Position numbers and translations under genes: made by a program. From an uncultured Cellvibrionales bacterium (GTDB taxonomy: Bacteria > Pseudomonadota > Gammaproteobacteria > Pseudomonadales > Porticoccaceae), in the NCBI GenBank assembly GCA_913062605.1, contig CAJXWQ010000005.1:1-64000 (forward strand): DNA of 64,000 nt. Direction: 5' to 3'. Positions 45,767 to 56,954 of the stretch are shown one piece after another. The notes under the pieces were generated by a model. That model saw nothing but the letters and a program-made list of their open reading frames with translations, was not told where the DNA came from and ran no database searches. Each line of letters opens with the position of its first letter. Within the stretch, counting starts at the first letter, position 1.

Positions 45767-46720
45767 CTAATTAATCATTTCAAATACTTTGCTTCTTAAC
45801 TGTTGCTCTTCATTCACCAAATGATGCTGTGCCCCGGCAATAATCTCTAACTTCAAATGACAGAATTTTTTTCTCAACTCATCGGTATTATGTTGCCAAG
45901 CCACTGCCATGTCACAGTTTCCCTGGATGACCATTAACGGATAATCACTGGGCGGTAATGCCGCAAATTCCTCTGTCCATCGTTTCATCGATGCTATCCA
46001 TTCCATAGGAATATAACCTGCCTGTAATGGATCATCATTTTCCAGAAAATAATTGAATTCTTCATTCGCTGTATTTGATCTAAGCTTTCGCTTTATTTTT
46101 TTCAAAAAACGGTGAAGAAATTTGTAAGTTTTTTGACTTTTTTTCCAACCCCTAGGATGAATAAGTGGCGCAAGCACTGTAATGTCAGTGAGATCATTCT
46201 GGTAATGATGAGGTTTAGCGGCCAGAATATACTTCAACAGAATCGCACCCCCGGTACTCTGCCCTACTGCCTTCCAGGGTTTAGGGAAGTGTGAATGACA
46301 ACGGTGCAACAGATCTGAAAAAATATCTACGTAATGATCAAAACTTTCAATGGTAACCCGTTCTCCACTGGACAACCCATGACCAGGCAGGTCAAAAGCT
46401 ACCACTGCATAATTCAGGCTTAAAAGATGATGTATCAATTTGCTGTAGAGCCCTATGTGATCAAAATAGCCGTGCACAACAAAATAAGTGCCCCGAGGAT
46501 TTTCTAGTGACCAGTAGTGTGTCGCAAGCTTGAAACCACTGCTGGTCAAACAGCCCAAATAATGGCTGATATCTGACAACTCTGCAGGTAGATCTAGACT
46601 ATAGTGGTTTAAGTAGAGGGCTTCCTCCGCTGTTTTTTCAGTGCTGTCCCGCGAAAAATCAAAGACCAGTGGTCGTAATTCACGGCGTACTTTGTCCAGT
46701 TTCTCAGGGGTGATACTCAT
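45767..46720 (-). CDS. Alpha/beta hydrolase (serine aminopeptidase/monoacylglycerol lipase-like)
   Basis: A 317-residue alpha/beta hydrolase with no signal peptide. The oxyanion strand GTYFVVHGYFDHIGLYSKLI, the GHGLSSG motif, the nucleophile elbow GQSTGGAILLKY and the late histidine in GAQHHLVNEE are present, and the acid is probably in IQGNCDMAVAW. A lid-type, Lys/Arg-rich insertion lies at about 190-225. It resembles Hydrolase_4 lysophospholipase-like enzymes; the substrate is unknown. It stands alone. Confidence 0.88.
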   Translation of the reverse strand: MSITPEKLDKVRRELRPLVFDFSRDSTEKTAEEALYLNHYSLDLPAELSDISHYLGCLTSSGFKLATHYWSLENPRGTYFVVHGYFDHIGLYSKLIHHLLSLNYAVVAFDLPGHGLSSGERVTIESFDHYVDIFSDLLHRCHSHFPKPWKAVGQSTGGAILLKYILAAKPHHYQNDLTDITVLAPLIHPRGWKKSQKTYKFLHRFLKKIKRKLRSNTANEEFNYFLENDDPLQAGYIPMEWIASMKRWTEEFAALPPSDYPLMVIQGNCDMAVAWQHNTDELRKKFCHLKLEIIAGAQHHLVNEEQQLRSKVFEMIN

Positions 46721-46880
46721 CTATTCAGGTTACTCAGGGGCGGCCAGTATTAATATCAATGCAATACTATAATAGCAAACCCTTAATGAGGCACATGTGT
46801 TTAATATCATTGAACTAAATATAAGGTATGCATACAAACTATGTATCACTAAGGTATTTAATTTTAAGGCTCACGGAGTC

Positions 46881-47510
46881 ATGCAAAAAAACCGCCTTAT
46901 CTTTTTTTATTTATTCCTAGCACTCTTTTTACAGAGTTGCTTAAGTGTGAGCACACCAAACACCTCTGCTACCCAGCCAGTTAGTCTCGACAAAGCATAT
47001 TTTAAAATTCGCCTGACCACTACAACGGGAGGCTCTGATGGGGAGAACCATGGAAAAACGATAATATTTTCAACAATTAATGGATATAACAAACAACGAT
47101 TACTGACTCAATACAATGTGATAGGCGACAGTTACATCAGTGCGACTGTGAACAAAACAACTGATGAGGTAACGTACCAAATTGATAGCATCATAGAATA
47201 CAAAGATCATGATGCACGCTTATACAAGCACATCAATTATACAGTCAATGGCCGTCAACAGTCGGATGATGGCACGCTAGTAGACCAACTAGTGGACTGT
47301 AAGGGGAACCAATATAGCGGATGCCTACGCAAGGAACATATTGTATTCACTATGGCTCAACAAACCATTGAACAGATCGCGAAAAATTATACGGAAGGAT
47401 CTCAAGACAAGTGGCGATATACATTGTCACCAGACGTAGGAAAAAGTTATTCGACCTATTTATTCGTGGCAGAAATTACTGCCTTAGTTGAGGCTATAAA
47501 TGAATATTGA
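46881..47510 (+). CDS. Putative lipoprotein of unknown function
   Basis: 209 residues from the ATG at 46881, chosen because CGGAG precedes it and it yields a lipoprotein signal (FFYLFLALFLQSCLS) with lipobox LQSC, acylated Cys near residue 17. The mature part is rich in beta-type sequence and Thr/Ser, with a Cys pair in LVDCKGNQYSGCLRKE that may form a disulfide. No family recognised. Low GC compared with neighbours. It is followed by a strong terminator. Confidence 0.75.
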   Translation: MQKNRLIFFYLFLALFLQSCLSVSTPNTSATQPVSLDKAYFKIRLTTTTGGSDGENHGKTIIFSTINGYNKQRLLTQYNVIGDSYISATVNKTTDEVTYQIDSIIEYKDHDARLYKHINYTVNGRQQSDDGTLVDQLVDCKGNQYSGCLRKEHIVFTMAQQTIEQIAKNYTEGSQDKWRYTLSPDVGKSYSTYLFVAEITALVEAINEY

Positions 47511-47581
47511 AATTTTCAGGATTTATAAGTTAATCAGATCATGCCAGAAGCCTTAGGAAAACTATTAATCTATTTACCCTA

Positions 47582-47625
47582 AAACAAAAGGGGTGGCTTA
47601 AAATTTTAAGCCACCCCTTTTTATA
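47582..47625. terminator. Bidirectional terminator between lipoprotein and fba genes
   Basis: A perfect 17-bp palindrome with no loop base, arms 47587-47603 (AAAGGGGTGGCTTAAAA) and 47604-47620. It has A-rich sequence on the left and T-rich on the right, so it can terminate both converging genes. Confidence 0.92.
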
Positions 47626-47658
47626 TTTATAACTATTAACCTATCGTTAACCCCGTTA

Positions 47659-48711
47659 CTAGCTCAGCTCTCCGCTTGCATAATTCTGGAACATTGCTTC
47701 TAAGCTAATTGGTGAAATTTTACTGGCATTACCTGCCGCACCAAAGGCTTCATAGCGGGCCACACAAATATCCTTCATTGCCTCGGTCGTAGCCGCCAAG
47801 TATTTTCGTGGATCAAATTCTGCTTTGTTATTCGCCAGAAATTTACGCACAGCTCCTGTAGAGGCCAACCGCAAATCAGTATCAATATTCACCTTACACA
47901 CACCATGCTTGATGCCTTCGACAATTTCTTCTACAGGCACACCATAGGTTTCAGGAATCTCACCACCAAACTCATTGATGACCGCCAACCACTCCTGAGG
48001 CACAGAGGAAGAACCATGCATGACTAAGTGGGTGTTGGGGATACGAGCATGAATTGCCTTGATACGATCAATGGCAAGAATATCGCCGGTGGGTGGACGG
48101 GAAAATTTGTAAGCACCATGTGAGGTACCGATGGCAATGGCCAGGGCATCCACACCAGTTTTAGCGACAAAATCTGCGGCCTCTTCTGGATCGGTCAATA
48201 ACTGGTCGTGGGACAATGTGCCCTCAGCGCCCACACCGTCTTCTTCTCCGGCCTGACCGGTTTCCAAAGAGCCTAAACAACCCAGCTCACCTTCCACAGA
48301 CACACCACAGGCATGGGCCATTTCAACGGTACGCCGAGTAACATCCACATTGTATTCATAGGAAGACGGGGTTTTGCCATCTTCTTCCAAGGAGCCGTCC
48401 ATCATCACTGAACTGAAACCCAGTTGGATTGAGCGTTGGCAGATAGCCGGACTGGTGCCATGATCCTGGTGCATACAGACGGGAATATGCGGAAACTCTT
48501 CAATGGCGGCCAGTATCAGGTGGCGCAGAAATGGCGCACCGGCATATTTTCTGGCGCCTGCTGAAGCCTGAACAATCACCGGTGAGTTGGTTTGATCCGC
48601 CGCTTCCATAATCGCGCGCATCTGCTCCAAGTTGTTTACATTAAATGCTGGAACGCCGTAGTTATTCTCTGCCGCGTGATCCAATAGTTGGCGCATCGAA
48701 ATAAGTGCCAT
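47659..48711 (-). CDS. fba: Fructose-bisphosphate aldolase, class II
   Basis: Zinc-dependent aldolase of glycolysis, 350 residues, Calvin-cycle subtype by its N-terminus [20 protein letters not shown]. Metal ligands are in [11 protein letters not shown] and in the later histidines VMHGSSSV and [10 protein letters not shown]. It is the last gene of the tkt-epd-pgk-fba group, 105 bases behind pgk, with a bidirectional terminator after it. Highly expressed family. Confidence 0.96.
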   Translation of the reverse strand: MALISMRQLLDHAAENNYGVPAFNVNNLEQMRAIMEAADQTNSPVIVQASAGARKYAGAPFLRHLILAAIEEFPHIPVCMHQDHGTSPAICQRSIQLGFSSVMMDGSLEEDGKTPSSYEYNVDVTRRTVEMAHACGVSVEGELGCLGSLETGQAGEEDGVGAEGTLSHDQLLTDPEEAADFVAKTGVDALAIAIGTSHGAYKFSRPPTGDILAIDRIKAIHARIPNTHLVMHGSSSVPQEWLAVINEFGGEIPETYGVPVEEIVEGIKHGVCKVNIDTDLRLASTGAVRKFLANNKAEFDPRKYLAATTEAMKDICVARYEAFGAAGNASKISPISLEAMFQNYASGELS

Positions 48712-48816
48712 GAGTCTGTTCCTTGCTTATGTTGGTGATAGGCCCGGTCGCAAAAAATGGCTACCGGACGGTTGCGGCATTGCCGCTAATTCTGTTGTTT
48801 TCTTACTGCGCCCAGG

Positions 48817-49986
48817 CTAAGCGCTGGCACGCTCTTCAAGCACGGCAACGGCAGGTAGCACCTTGCCCTCTACATATTCCAGAAAAGCTCCGCCACCTGT
48901 AGATATATAGGAAACTTTATCCGCGATATTATATTTGTCCACTGCAGCCAAGGTGTCGCCACCCCCGGCAATGGAAAAGCCGTCACTGGCGGCGATAGCC
49001 TCTGCGATCACTTTGGTTCCCTCACCAAACTGGTCGAACTCAAACACACCCACAGGACCATTCCAGATAATAGTCCCCGCGCTCTTGAGAATCTCCGTCA
49101 ATTGTTTCGCTGTAGCGGGACCAATATCAAAAATCATATCGTCGTCCGCAACCTCGTCTGCCGGCTTAAGTATAGCCTCAGTAGATTCAGAAAATTCCTT
49201 ACCTACCACCACGTCTGAGGGTAGCGGAATACTGGTTTTAGCCATCAGGCTTTTGGCGCTGGATATTAGGTCATGCTCACAAAGTGATTTACCCACAGGC
49301 AACCCTTCTGCCGCTAAAAAAGTATTGGCGATACCGCCGCCGACAATCAGCTGGTCGACTTTATCCGAGAGTGTTTCCAGAACCGTTAACTTCGTGGAAA
49401 CTTTGGAGCCACCAACAATGGCCACCAATGGACGGGCGGGGTTTGCCAGTGCTTTTTCCAGTGCATCCAGCTCCCCAGCCAGCAGTGGTCCGGCACAAGC
49501 TACTGGCGCGTATTTGGCAACACCATGGGTAGAGGCCTGAGCACGGTGAGCAGTGCCAAAAGCGTCCATGACAAAAATATCGCACAGTGACGCGTAGGCC
49601 CTGGAAAGGGTTTCATCATCTTTTTTCTCGCCGGAGTTAAAGCGAACATTTTCCAGTAGTACCAATTCACCATCTTGTAATTCGACGCCTGCTTTCCAAT
49701 CGCTGGCTATCTTTACCTCTAACCCAAGCAGTTCACTCAAGTGATTGGCCACAGGCTGCATAGAGAATTTCTGATCAAACTCCCCTTCGGTGGGGCGTCC
49801 CAGGTGGGACATCAGAATAACTTTAGCGCCGACACTTACTGCGTGCTTAATCGTTGGTAGTGCCGCTCGGATACGAGCATCTGAGGTGACGACACCCTCC
49901 TTAACCGGCACATTAAGGTCTTCGCGAATCAACACACGTTTGCCCGCTAATTCAAGGTCCATCATTTTAATGACATTCAGGGTCAT
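48817..49986 (-). CDS. pgk: Phosphoglycerate kinase
   Basis: Makes ATP from 1,3-bisphosphoglycerate. 389 residues with [24 protein letters not shown], the hinge [20 protein letters not shown], and the nucleotide loop ending [15 protein letters not shown]. Between epd and fba in one direction; the gap to epd is only seven bases, so translation is closely linked. Confidence 0.97.
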   Translation of the reverse strand: MTLNVIKMMDLELAGKRVLIREDLNVPVKEGVVTSDARIRAALPTIKHAVSVGAKVILMSHLGRPTEGEFDQKFSMQPVANHLSELLGLEVKIASDWKAGVELQDGELVLLENVRFNSGEKKDDETLSRAYASLCDIFVMDAFGTAHRAQASTHGVAKYAPVACAGPLLAGELDALEKALANPARPLVAIVGGSKVSTKLTVLETLSDKVDQLIVGGGIANTFLAAEGLPVGKSLCEHDLISSAKSLMAKTSIPLPSDVVVGKEFSESTEAILKPADEVADDDMIFDIGPATAKQLTEILKSAGTIIWNGPVGVFEFDQFGEGTKVIAEAIAASDGFSIAGGGDTLAAVDKYNIADKVSYISTGGGAFLEYVEGKVLPAVAVLEERASA

Positions 49987-49993
49987 ATTGTTT

Positions 49994-51013
49994 TCACTTT
50001 CCTGTCTCGGTTAACCAGTGCGTGACTAGCTCAATCATACGATTGGCATATCCCCATTCATTATCAAACCAAATTAATACCTTCACCAATCGTCGTTGAC
50101 TAACGCGAGTCTGACTGGCATCGACGATGCCACTGCGAGGGTCATGGTTAAAGTCACAGGAAGCCAAAGGTTCCTCGGTATAACCCAGAATACCTGCCAA
50201 GGGACCACCAGCAGCCTGCTGTAATACCCGATTTACCGTACTGACATCCACATCGGTTTTCAGTAATACCGATAAGTCGATGGCCGACACATTAATAGTG
50301 GGCACTCGCATAGCCTGGGCTTCAAATCGGCCTTCCAACTCCGGCAGCATCCGATCAATACCACGAGCCAGGCCCGTATCTACCGGAATAATTGACTGTA
50401 CGGCAGCACGGGTTTTCCTTAAATCCGTATGGTGGTAAGCATCGATGACGGGCTGATCGTTCATTGCCGAGTGAATGGTAGTGATCACCCCCCCTTCCAC
50501 GTCAAATGCCTCGTGCAGTGTTTTAATAACCGGCACCACACAGTTTGTGGAACAGGAGGCATTTGAAATAATGGTTTCTTCACCACTCAAGCTATGCTCG
50601 TTAACCCCCAGCACAACGGTGGCATCCAACGTGGATTCAGCAGGTTGCGAGAACACCACTTTTTTGGCCCCGGCTGACAGATGCTGTTCTGCTGTTTCGC
50701 GATCAGTGAATGTGCCACTACATTCCAGTACCACGTCGATATTTAATTCAGACCATGGCAACTGTTGAATATCATCGCTATGAAAGACTGAAATAGCATC
50801 ACCATTTACCGTCAGCACATCATCAGTAAGCTCTACACTGCCGGGAAAGCGACCATGGGTGGAATCATATTTGGTTAAGTGAGCAATGGTTTTACAGTCA
50901 GCGGGCTCATTGATGGCCACTATCTGAATTTTCTCACAACCCTTGGACTCATAAAGCGCCCGCAGCACCGAGCGACCGATGCGGCCATAGCCGTTAATCG
51001 CCGCACGAATCAA
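49994..51013 (-). CDS. epd: D-erythrose-4-phosphate dehydrogenase
   Basis: NAD-dependent oxidation of erythrose-4-phosphate toward pyridoxal phosphate synthesis. The 339-residue protein has the GAPDH fold: [17 protein letters not shown], catalytic C154 in [15 protein letters not shown] and H181 in [14 protein letters not shown]. The H-S-A-M-N/H-D-Q context and place between tkt and pgk fit Epd rather than GapA. The start is a TTG at 51013 with AGGA about nine bases before it; no in-frame ATG is near. It may retain some GAPDH activity. Confidence 0.92.
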   Translation of the reverse strand: MIRAAINGYGRIGRSVLRALYESKGCEKIQIVAINEPADCKTIAHLTKYDSTHGRFPGSVELTDDVLTVNGDAISVFHSDDIQQLPWSELNIDVVLECSGTFTDRETAEQHLSAGAKKVVFSQPAESTLDATVVLGVNEHSLSGEETIISNASCSTNCVVPVIKTLHEAFDVEGGVITTIHSAMNDQPVIDAYHHTDLRKTRAAVQSIIPVDTGLARGIDRMLPELEGRFEAQAMRVPTINVSAIDLSVLLKTDVDVSTVNRVLQQAAGGPLAGILGYTEEPLASCDFNHDPRSGIVDASQTRVSQRRLVKVLIWFDNEWGYANRMIELVTHWLTETGK

Positions 51014-51101
51014 TGGTGATAATCCTGCTGTGAACCCATTGTGATTCCAGTATCAATTATTTTTGTAGCAACTAAGCCTATAGTCATTACATCAGTAGGA
51101 A

Positions 51102-53099
51102 CTAGAGTTGCGACTTAACGGCCTCAACAACATTTTCTACGGTAAAGCCAAACTGCTTCATCAGTTCACCACCGGGAGCAGACTCCCCAAACGTGGTCAT
51201 GCCGACAACACGGCCATCAAGACCGACAAATTTGTACCAGTAATCAGCATGGCCCGCTTCTACCGCTACACGTGTGCGAACACTCGGAGGTAATACCGCA
51301 TCACGATAGGACGACTCTTGAGCAGCAAATATCTCAGCGCAAGGCATGGAGACAACACGAACCTTAACGCCTTCGGCAGACAAGTCATTGGCTGCATCGA
51401 TGGCCAGTTCTACTTCAGAACCAGTAGCAATAATGATGGCTTGTGGCTCACTACTGCAATCACGAAGTATGTAGCCACCCCGCGCCACATTGGCCAGTTG
51501 ACCCTTGTTACGCAGCTGTGGAGCCAAACCTTGGCGGCTGAAAATCAATGCACTGGGACCGTCCTTACGCTCGATCGCACTCTTCCAACACACCGCCGAT
51601 TCTACGGTGTCGCAGGGACGCCAAGTATGTAGATTGGGAGTAGAACGCAATGAAGTCAGTTGCTCCACAGGTTGATGGGTAGGGCCATCCTCACCCAGCC
51701 CAATAGAGTCGTGAGTGTAAACAAAAATAGTTTTCTGCTTCATCAATGCTGCCATACGGACTGCATTGCGAGCGTATTCCATAAACATAAGGAAGGTCGC
51801 ACCATAGGTAATAAACCCACCGTGCAGCGTGATGCCATTCATCATCGCGCTCATACCAAATTCACGGACACCGTAGAAAATATAGTTTCCGGAAGCATCG
51901 TCAGCACTAACCCCTTTAGAATCAGACCAAAGCGTCAGATTAGAACCAGCCAAGTCCGCAGACCCACCCAATAATTCTGGCAACAACGGCCCATAGGCAT
52001 TCAGGCAGTTCTGTGAAGCCTTACGAGAAGCTACTTTTTCCATAGACTGCTGGCACTGATCAATATACGTATCGGCCTTTTTACTAAAGTCCTCCGGTAA
52101 TTCGCCATTAACACGGCGCTCAAACTCGGCAGCCAGCTTCGGGTGTGCAGTGCGGTAACTGTTTAATGTTTCATTCCAGATCGACTGTGCAGAGGAGCCC
52201 TTCTCCACAGTATTCCAACGGGCATAAATGTCAGCGGGCACATCAAATGGCCCATGCTTCCAACCCAATTGCTCGCGAGCCAGAATAATCTCATCGGCAC
52301 CCAGTGGTGCACCGTGGCAATCTTCTTTGCCCTGCTTACTGGGAGAGCCAAAACCAATAATGGTTTTACAGCAGATCAGCGTAGGTTTATCTGTTTCCAG
52401 ACGAGCCACTTCGATAGCGGCTTTGATGGCTGCGGAGTCATGACCATCAACATGGGGAATAACCTGCCAGCCGTAGGCCTCAAAGCGAGCCGGCGTATCA
52501 TCAGTAAACCAGCCCTCAACCTCACCATCAATAGAGATACCATTGTCATCATAAAATGCGATCAGCTTACCTAGCTTCTGGGTACCAGCAAGAGAAGAAA
52601 CCTCATGTGAGATGCCTTCCATCAAACAACCATCGCCGAGGAAACAATAGGTGTGGTGATCCACCACATCATGACCGGGGCGGTTAAATTGGGCAGCAAG
52701 AATCTTCTCAGCCAACGCCATACCTACAGCGTTACTGAGGCCCTGCCCCAATGGGCCAGTGGTCGTCTCTACACCGGGCGCATAGCCATATTCTGGGTGC
52801 CCTGGGGTTTTAGAATGCAACTGACGGAAGTTTTTCAACTCTTCAATGGGAAGGTCATAACCACTCAGGTGCAACAGGGAATATAACAACATGGAGCCAT
52901 GACCGTTCGACAGCACAAAGCGGTCGCGGTTAGCCCAGCTGGGATCAGCAGGATTGTGGACTAGATAGTCATTCCACAGCACCTCGGCGATATCGGCCAT
53001 ACCCATGGGAGCACCGGGGTGACCACTGTTGGCTTGTTGAACGGCATCCATACTGAGCGCACGAATCGCATTGGCGAGATCACGTCTGGTTGGCATCAA
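51102..53099 (-). CDS. tkt: Transketolase
   Basis: Thiamine diphosphate enzyme moving two-carbon units in the pentose phosphate pathway. 665 residues; thiamine site [15 protein letters not shown] with the later ND-type metal motif, [12 protein letters not shown] at the N-terminus, and [20 protein letters not shown] in the second domain. It heads the minus-strand tkt-epd-pgk-fba operon. Its upstream region is shared with the divergent ArsR-type regulator gene. Confidence 0.97.
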   Translation of the reverse strand: MMPTRRDLANAIRALSMDAVQQANSGHPGAPMGMADIAEVLWNDYLVHNPADPSWANRDRFVLSNGHGSMLLYSLLHLSGYDLPIEELKNFRQLHSKTPGHPEYGYAPGVETTTGPLGQGLSNAVGMALAEKILAAQFNRPGHDVVDHHTYCFLGDGCLMEGISHEVSSLAGTQKLGKLIAFYDDNGISIDGEVEGWFTDDTPARFEAYGWQVIPHVDGHDSAAIKAAIEVARLETDKPTLICCKTIIGFGSPSKQGKEDCHGAPLGADEIILAREQLGWKHGPFDVPADIYARWNTVEKGSSAQSIWNETLNSYRTAHPKLAAEFERRVNGELPEDFSKKADTYIDQCQQSMEKVASRKASQNCLNAYGPLLPELLGGSADLAGSNLTLWSDSKGVSADDASGNYIFYGVREFGMSAMMNGITLHGGFITYGATFLMFMEYARNAVRMAALMKQKTIFVYTHDSIGLGEDGPTHQPVEQLTSLRSTPNLHTWRPCDTVESAVCWKSAIERKDGPSALIFSRQGLAPQLRNKGQLANVARGGYILRDCSSEPQAIIIATGSEVELAIDAANDLSAEGVKVRVVSMPCAEIFAAQESSYRDAVLPPSVRTRVAVEAGHADYWYKFVGLDGRVVGMTTFGESAPGGELMKQFGFTVENVVEAVKSQL

Positions 53100-53239
53100 G
53101 AAGAGCTCCTGCTGGAAAAAAATAGGGGGTTGAAGAGGGACGCTATTTTCTCGTACTAGCGCTGCTCAGTAAACAGCCAGCGACGATCTTTTGATCTATA
53201 TCGCCATTCATTCCCATCTATTTTCAGATCCACCTCTCA

Positions 53240-53267
53240 ATCTATATCAATATATTTTGATATAGAT
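53240..53267. promoter_or_regulatory. Palindromic operator candidate before the ArsR-methyltransferase gene
   Basis: Perfect 11-bp inverted repeat ATCTATATCAA / TTGATATAGAT with a 6-base AT spacer, 26 bases before the regulator start. The size and symmetry suit an ArsR-family dimer. A further partial copy ATCTATATC lies at 53194-53202 toward tkt. Most likely autoregulation and control of metK-ahcY-metF; possible influence on tkt. Confidence 0.75.
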
Positions 53268-53293
53268 ATTCAGCTGTGATAAAGTCCCCACCC

Positions 53294-54292
53294 ATGACCA
53301 TTGCCGCCCAAACGACTGAAGGGCACTGCGCAGACCTAGGCGCCCTTCGTACCGATACACTCGCTGCCTTCTGTAAGGCTGCTGGCGAGCCGTTGCGCCT
53401 GGAGATTCTCCGCGTGTTACGGCATAACGCCTACGGCGTTCTTGAATTGAGCCAGCTGTTTGAGGTTAAGCAGTCGGGCATGAGCCATCACCTGAAGGTA
53501 CTGGCCAACGTTGGGCTGGTCGCCACCCGGCGAGAAGGTAATTCAATTTTTTATCGTCGCGCACCGCTGCCTGTAGAACCTGCTCTACAGGGATTGCATC
53601 GCCATCTATTTGCTACGGTTGATCTGATCGAATTGTCTTCCGCATTACAGCAGCGTATCCGCCTGACTAATCAAGAGCGAACAAAAGCCTCACGGGAGTT
53701 CTTTGAGCAAAATGCTGATCGGTTTCATGCTAACCAGGACTTGATTGCCGGCTATACCCAGTACGGAGAAATCGTCACTGAATTTTTGGATGCCACGCCT
53801 GTTAGAAAAGATGTGGTGCTCGAAGTAGGTCCGGGAGAAGGCGGATTTCTTCCCAATCTCTCCAGGCGATTTACGCAGGTTATTGCTCTCGACACCTCAG
53901 ATGAAATGCTCAGTCGATCCCACAAGATAACGGCAGAACAACACCTGACCAATGTACAGCTTATTCACGGTGATACCAGCTTAGCCCTTGAACAACAGCT
54001 AAAGGCCAACTGCATAACCCTCAATATGGTACTGCACCATACACCGGACCCCGCGCACATCTTTGAAGACCTGGCTCAATTGCTCACCTCTGGCGGCGTA
54101 TTGCTCGTTACCGACCTATGCCATCACGACCAAAGCTGGGCGCGGGAAGCCTGCGGTGATTTATGGCTGGGATTTGAGCCCGACGACCTGAGTAACTGGG
54201 CCTCTGCGGCAGGGCTAGAGGAAGGTGAAAGCCTGTATCTCGCTCAACGCAATGGCTTCCAAATTCAATTACGACAGTTTTTTAACCATTAA
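53294..54292 (+). CDS. ArsR-family regulator fused to a SAM-dependent methyltransferase domain
   Basis: 332 residues. The N-terminal winged helix (about 10-90) shows AGEPLRLEILRVLRHNAYGV, LSQLFEVKQSGMSHHLKVLA and the wing TRREGNSIFYRR. The C-terminal half (about 130-325) is a class I methyltransferase with SAM motif VLEVGPGEGGFLP and IALDTSDEML. The DNA-binding part resembles SahR, which senses S-adenosylhomocysteine and represses methionine-cycle genes in proteobacteria. It precedes metK, ahcY and metF, and the palindrome before it suits autoregulation. Start at the ATG (53294); an in-frame GTG lies at 53276. Whether the methyltransferase domain is catalytic or only a sensor is unknown. Confidence 0.88.
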   Translation: MTIAAQTTEGHCADLGALRTDTLAAFCKAAGEPLRLEILRVLRHNAYGVLELSQLFEVKQSGMSHHLKVLANVGLVATRREGNSIFYRRAPLPVEPALQGLHRHLFATVDLIELSSALQQRIRLTNQERTKASREFFEQNADRFHANQDLIAGYTQYGEIVTEFLDATPVRKDVVLEVGPGEGGFLPNLSRRFTQVIALDTSDEMLSRSHKITAEQHLTNVQLIHGDTSLALEQQLKANCITLNMVLHHTPDPAHIFEDLAQLLTSGGVLLVTDLCHHDQSWAREACGDLWLGFEPDDLSNWASAAGLEEGESLYLAQRNGFQIQLRQFFNH

Positions 54293-54325
54293 TAACGTAT
54301 TTTACAAACACAGGAACAACGATCC

Positions 54326-55480
54326 ATGTCTAGCTATAGCCTGTTCACCTCGGAATCTGTTTCAGAGGGCCATCCAGATAAAATGGCCGACCAGATTTCT
54401 GATGCAGTTCTGGATGCGATTCTCAAAGACGACCCCCATTCACGGGTTGCCGTGGAAACCATGGTCAAAACCGGCATGGCCATTATTGCCGGTGAGGTGA
54501 GAACCGACACCTACGTTGATCTGGAAGACATTGTCCGCGGCGTCATTATGGACATCGGCTACACCAGTTCTGATGTTGGTTTCGATGGTGCGTCCTGTGC
54601 GGTTCTTAATGCCATTGGCAAACAATCCAATGACATTGCTATCGGTGTCGACGAAAGTGAAGCAAAAGAACTCGGTGCTGGAGATCAGGGGCTGATGTTT
54701 GGTTACGCCACCAACGAAACCGAGGTGCTGATGCCCGCACCTATCTACTATGCACACCGGCTGGTAGAGCGTCAGGCACACCTGCGCAAACATGGCGTAC
54801 TGCCCTGGCTTCGCCCGGATGCCAAAAGTCAGGTAACGCTGCGCTACGACAATGGAAAACCGGTAGCTGTCGATGCTGTTGTTCTATCTACTCAGCATGC
54901 GCCCAATATTTCACTGCCTGACCTGCAAGAAGCAGTACTTGAGGAAATTATTAAACCTATCCTGCCAGAAGAATGGCTACACAGTGATACCAAATACCAT
55001 ATCAACCCCACGGGTCAGTTCATTATCGGTGGACCTATGGGTGACTGCGGACTGACGGGGCGGAAAATTATTGTAGATACCTATGGCGGTATGGCTCACC
55101 ACGGTGGCGGTGCCTTCTCTGGGAAGGACCCCTCCAAGGTTGACCGTTCTGCCGCCTATGCCGGCCGCTATGTGGCAAAAAATATTGTTGCTGCCGGGAT
55201 AGCTGACCGCTGCGAAATACAGGTGTCCTACGCTATTGGTGTGACAGAACCCACGTCCATCAGCATCAACACCTACGGCACCGGCAAACTGAGCAATGAA
55301 GAGATTGTCACTTTGGTGCGAGACAACTTCGACCTTCGTCCCCAGGGCTTGATCGAAATGCTCGACCTAAAGCGTCCTATTTATCGGGCCACGGCCACCT
55401 ACGGACATTTTGGACGCGAAGAAGAAAACTTTACTTGGGAAAAGACTGACAGGGCTGAGGCGCTCAAGGCAGCCCTGTAA
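54326..55480 (+). CDS. metK: S-adenosylmethionine synthetase
   Basis: Makes SAM from methionine and ATP. 384 residues: [20 protein letters not shown], the [12 protein letters not shown] nucleotide loop, and [19 protein letters not shown] near the C-terminal third. It follows the regulator gene by 33 bases and precedes ahcY. No SAM or SAH riboswitch was detected before it. Confidence 0.97.
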   Translation: MSSYSLFTSESVSEGHPDKMADQISDAVLDAILKDDPHSRVAVETMVKTGMAIIAGEVRTDTYVDLEDIVRGVIMDIGYTSSDVGFDGASCAVLNAIGKQSNDIAIGVDESEAKELGAGDQGLMFGYATNETEVLMPAPIYYAHRLVERQAHLRKHGVLPWLRPDAKSQVTLRYDNGKPVAVDAVVLSTQHAPNISLPDLQEAVLEEIIKPILPEEWLHSDTKYHINPTGQFIIGGPMGDCGLTGRKIIVDTYGGMAHHGGGAFSGKDPSKVDRSAAYAGRYVAKNIVAAGIADRCEIQVSYAIGVTEPTSISINTYGTGKLSNEEIVTLVRDNFDLRPQGLIEMLDLKRPIYRATATYGHFGREEENFTWEKTDRAEALKAAL

Positions 55481-55536
55481 AGCAGCGCTTTAAACTGTCA
55501 GGTAAAACCCAGCACATTGATTTTTAAGGAATAAAC

Positions 55537-56901
55537 ATGACCACAGCGAACGACTATAAAGTTGCCGATATCAGCCTCGCCGAATGGGGCCGCAAGGAAA
55601 TTGCCATCGCCGAAACCGAGATGCCCGCCTTGATGGCCCTGCGTGAAAAATACCGTGCCGAACAGCCGCTGGCAGGAACAAATATCCTCGGCTGTATCCA
55701 TATGACGATTCAAACTGCCGTTTTAATAGAAACGCTGGAAGCATTGGGTGCCCAGGTGCGCTGGACCTCCTGCAACATTTTTTCCACCCAAGACCATGCC
55801 GCTGCGGCAATTGCAGCCAGCGGCACGCCGGTTTTTGCCTGGAAGGGTGAAACCGAGGAAGAATACGAGTGGTGCCTTGAACAGCAAGTTCTGAAAGACG
55901 GGCAGCCCTGGGAAGCCAATATGGTGCTCGATGATGGGGGTGATCTGACTGCCCTGCTGCACGAAAAATATCCACAAGTATTGGAGAATGTTCACGGCAT
56001 CACCGAGGAAACAACCACGGGGGTTCACCGCCTGTACGACATGCTGAGCAAGGGTGAACTGAAAGTACCTGCCATCAACGTAAACGACTCGGTCACCAAG
56101 TCAAAGAATGACAACAAGTATGGATGTCGTCATAGCCTTAACGATGCCATCAAGCGTGCTACCGACCACCTGCTGGCCGGAAAAAAAGCTTTGGTTATCG
56201 GTTACGGCGATGTGGGCAAAGGCTCAGCCCAGTCCCTGAGCCAGGAAGGTATGATTGTAAAAGTGACAGAAGTCGATCCTATCTGTGCCATGCAGGCCTG
56301 TATGGATGGTTTTGAAGTGGTTTCCACCTATCAGGATGGCGACCCATCGAAGAGCGTCAATACTCAGCTGCTAGCAACTACCGACTTAGTGGTCACCTGC
56401 ACTGGCAACTACAATGTCTGTGATGCTGATATTCTGGCAGCACTGAAATCTGGCTGTGTGGTGAGTAATATTGGTCATTTTGATAATGAGATTGATACAG
56501 CCTATATGCGTGAAACCTGGGAATGGGAAGAAGTAAAACCACAAGTACACAAAGTATTCCGCCACCGTGAGACAAACGACCACTTGCTACTGCTTTCTGA
56601 GGGACGACTGGTCAACTTAGGCAACGCTACGGGCCACCCCAGCCGGGTGATGGATGGTTCATTTGCTAATCAGGTGCTGGCTCAAATTCACCTTTACAGA
56701 CAGGCATTTGCCCACCAGGATGATGCCGCGAAGGCAGAATTATTACGGGTGGAAGTACTACCCAAAAAACTGGATGAAGAAGTCGCGGCACATATGGTCA
56801 ATGGTTTTAGCGGTGTTATTACCCGCCTCAAACCGGAACAAGCTGAGTACATTAACGTACCTGTGGAAGGACCATTCAAGGGCGACAGCTACAGGTACTA
56901 A
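55537..56901 (+). CDS. ahcY: Adenosylhomocysteinase
   Basis: Hydrolyses S-adenosylhomocysteine to adenosine and homocysteine with bound NAD. 454 residues: [52 protein letters not shown], the NAD motif [15 protein letters not shown], and the C-terminal [19 protein letters not shown] tail ending in tyrosine. Located between metK and metF, completing the activated-methyl cycle. Confidence 0.97.
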   Translation: MTTANDYKVADISLAEWGRKEIAIAETEMPALMALREKYRAEQPLAGTNILGCIHMTIQTAVLIETLEALGAQVRWTSCNIFSTQDHAAAAIAASGTPVFAWKGETEEEYEWCLEQQVLKDGQPWEANMVLDDGGDLTALLHEKYPQVLENVHGITEETTTGVHRLYDMLSKGELKVPAINVNDSVTKSKNDNKYGCRHSLNDAIKRATDHLLAGKKALVIGYGDVGKGSAQSLSQEGMIVKVTEVDPICAMQACMDGFEVVSTYQDGDPSKSVNTQLLATTDLVVTCTGNYNVCDADILAALKSGCVVSNIGHFDNEIDTAYMRETWEWEEVKPQVHKVFRHRETNDHLLLLSEGRLVNLGNATGHPSRVMDGSFANQVLAQIHLYRQAFAHQDDAAKAELLRVEVLPKKLDEEVAAHMVNGFSGVITRLKPEQAEYINVPVEGPFKGDSYRY

Positions 56902-56954
56902 TACCTTAGCGACTAAGCCTTAGGGCGCCACACTAGAAAAAGAACAGACAGACT

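Noticed and set aside
49994-51013. GapA (glyceraldehyde-3-phosphate dehydrogenase) as the identity of the gene before pgk
   Set aside because: The [15 protein letters not shown] context and synteny between tkt and pgk match Epd rather than GapA.
55481-55536. SAH riboswitch before ahcY
   Set aside because: Only 56 bases separate metK and ahcY, too short, and no conserved core is present; control is more likely by the ArsR-type regulator.
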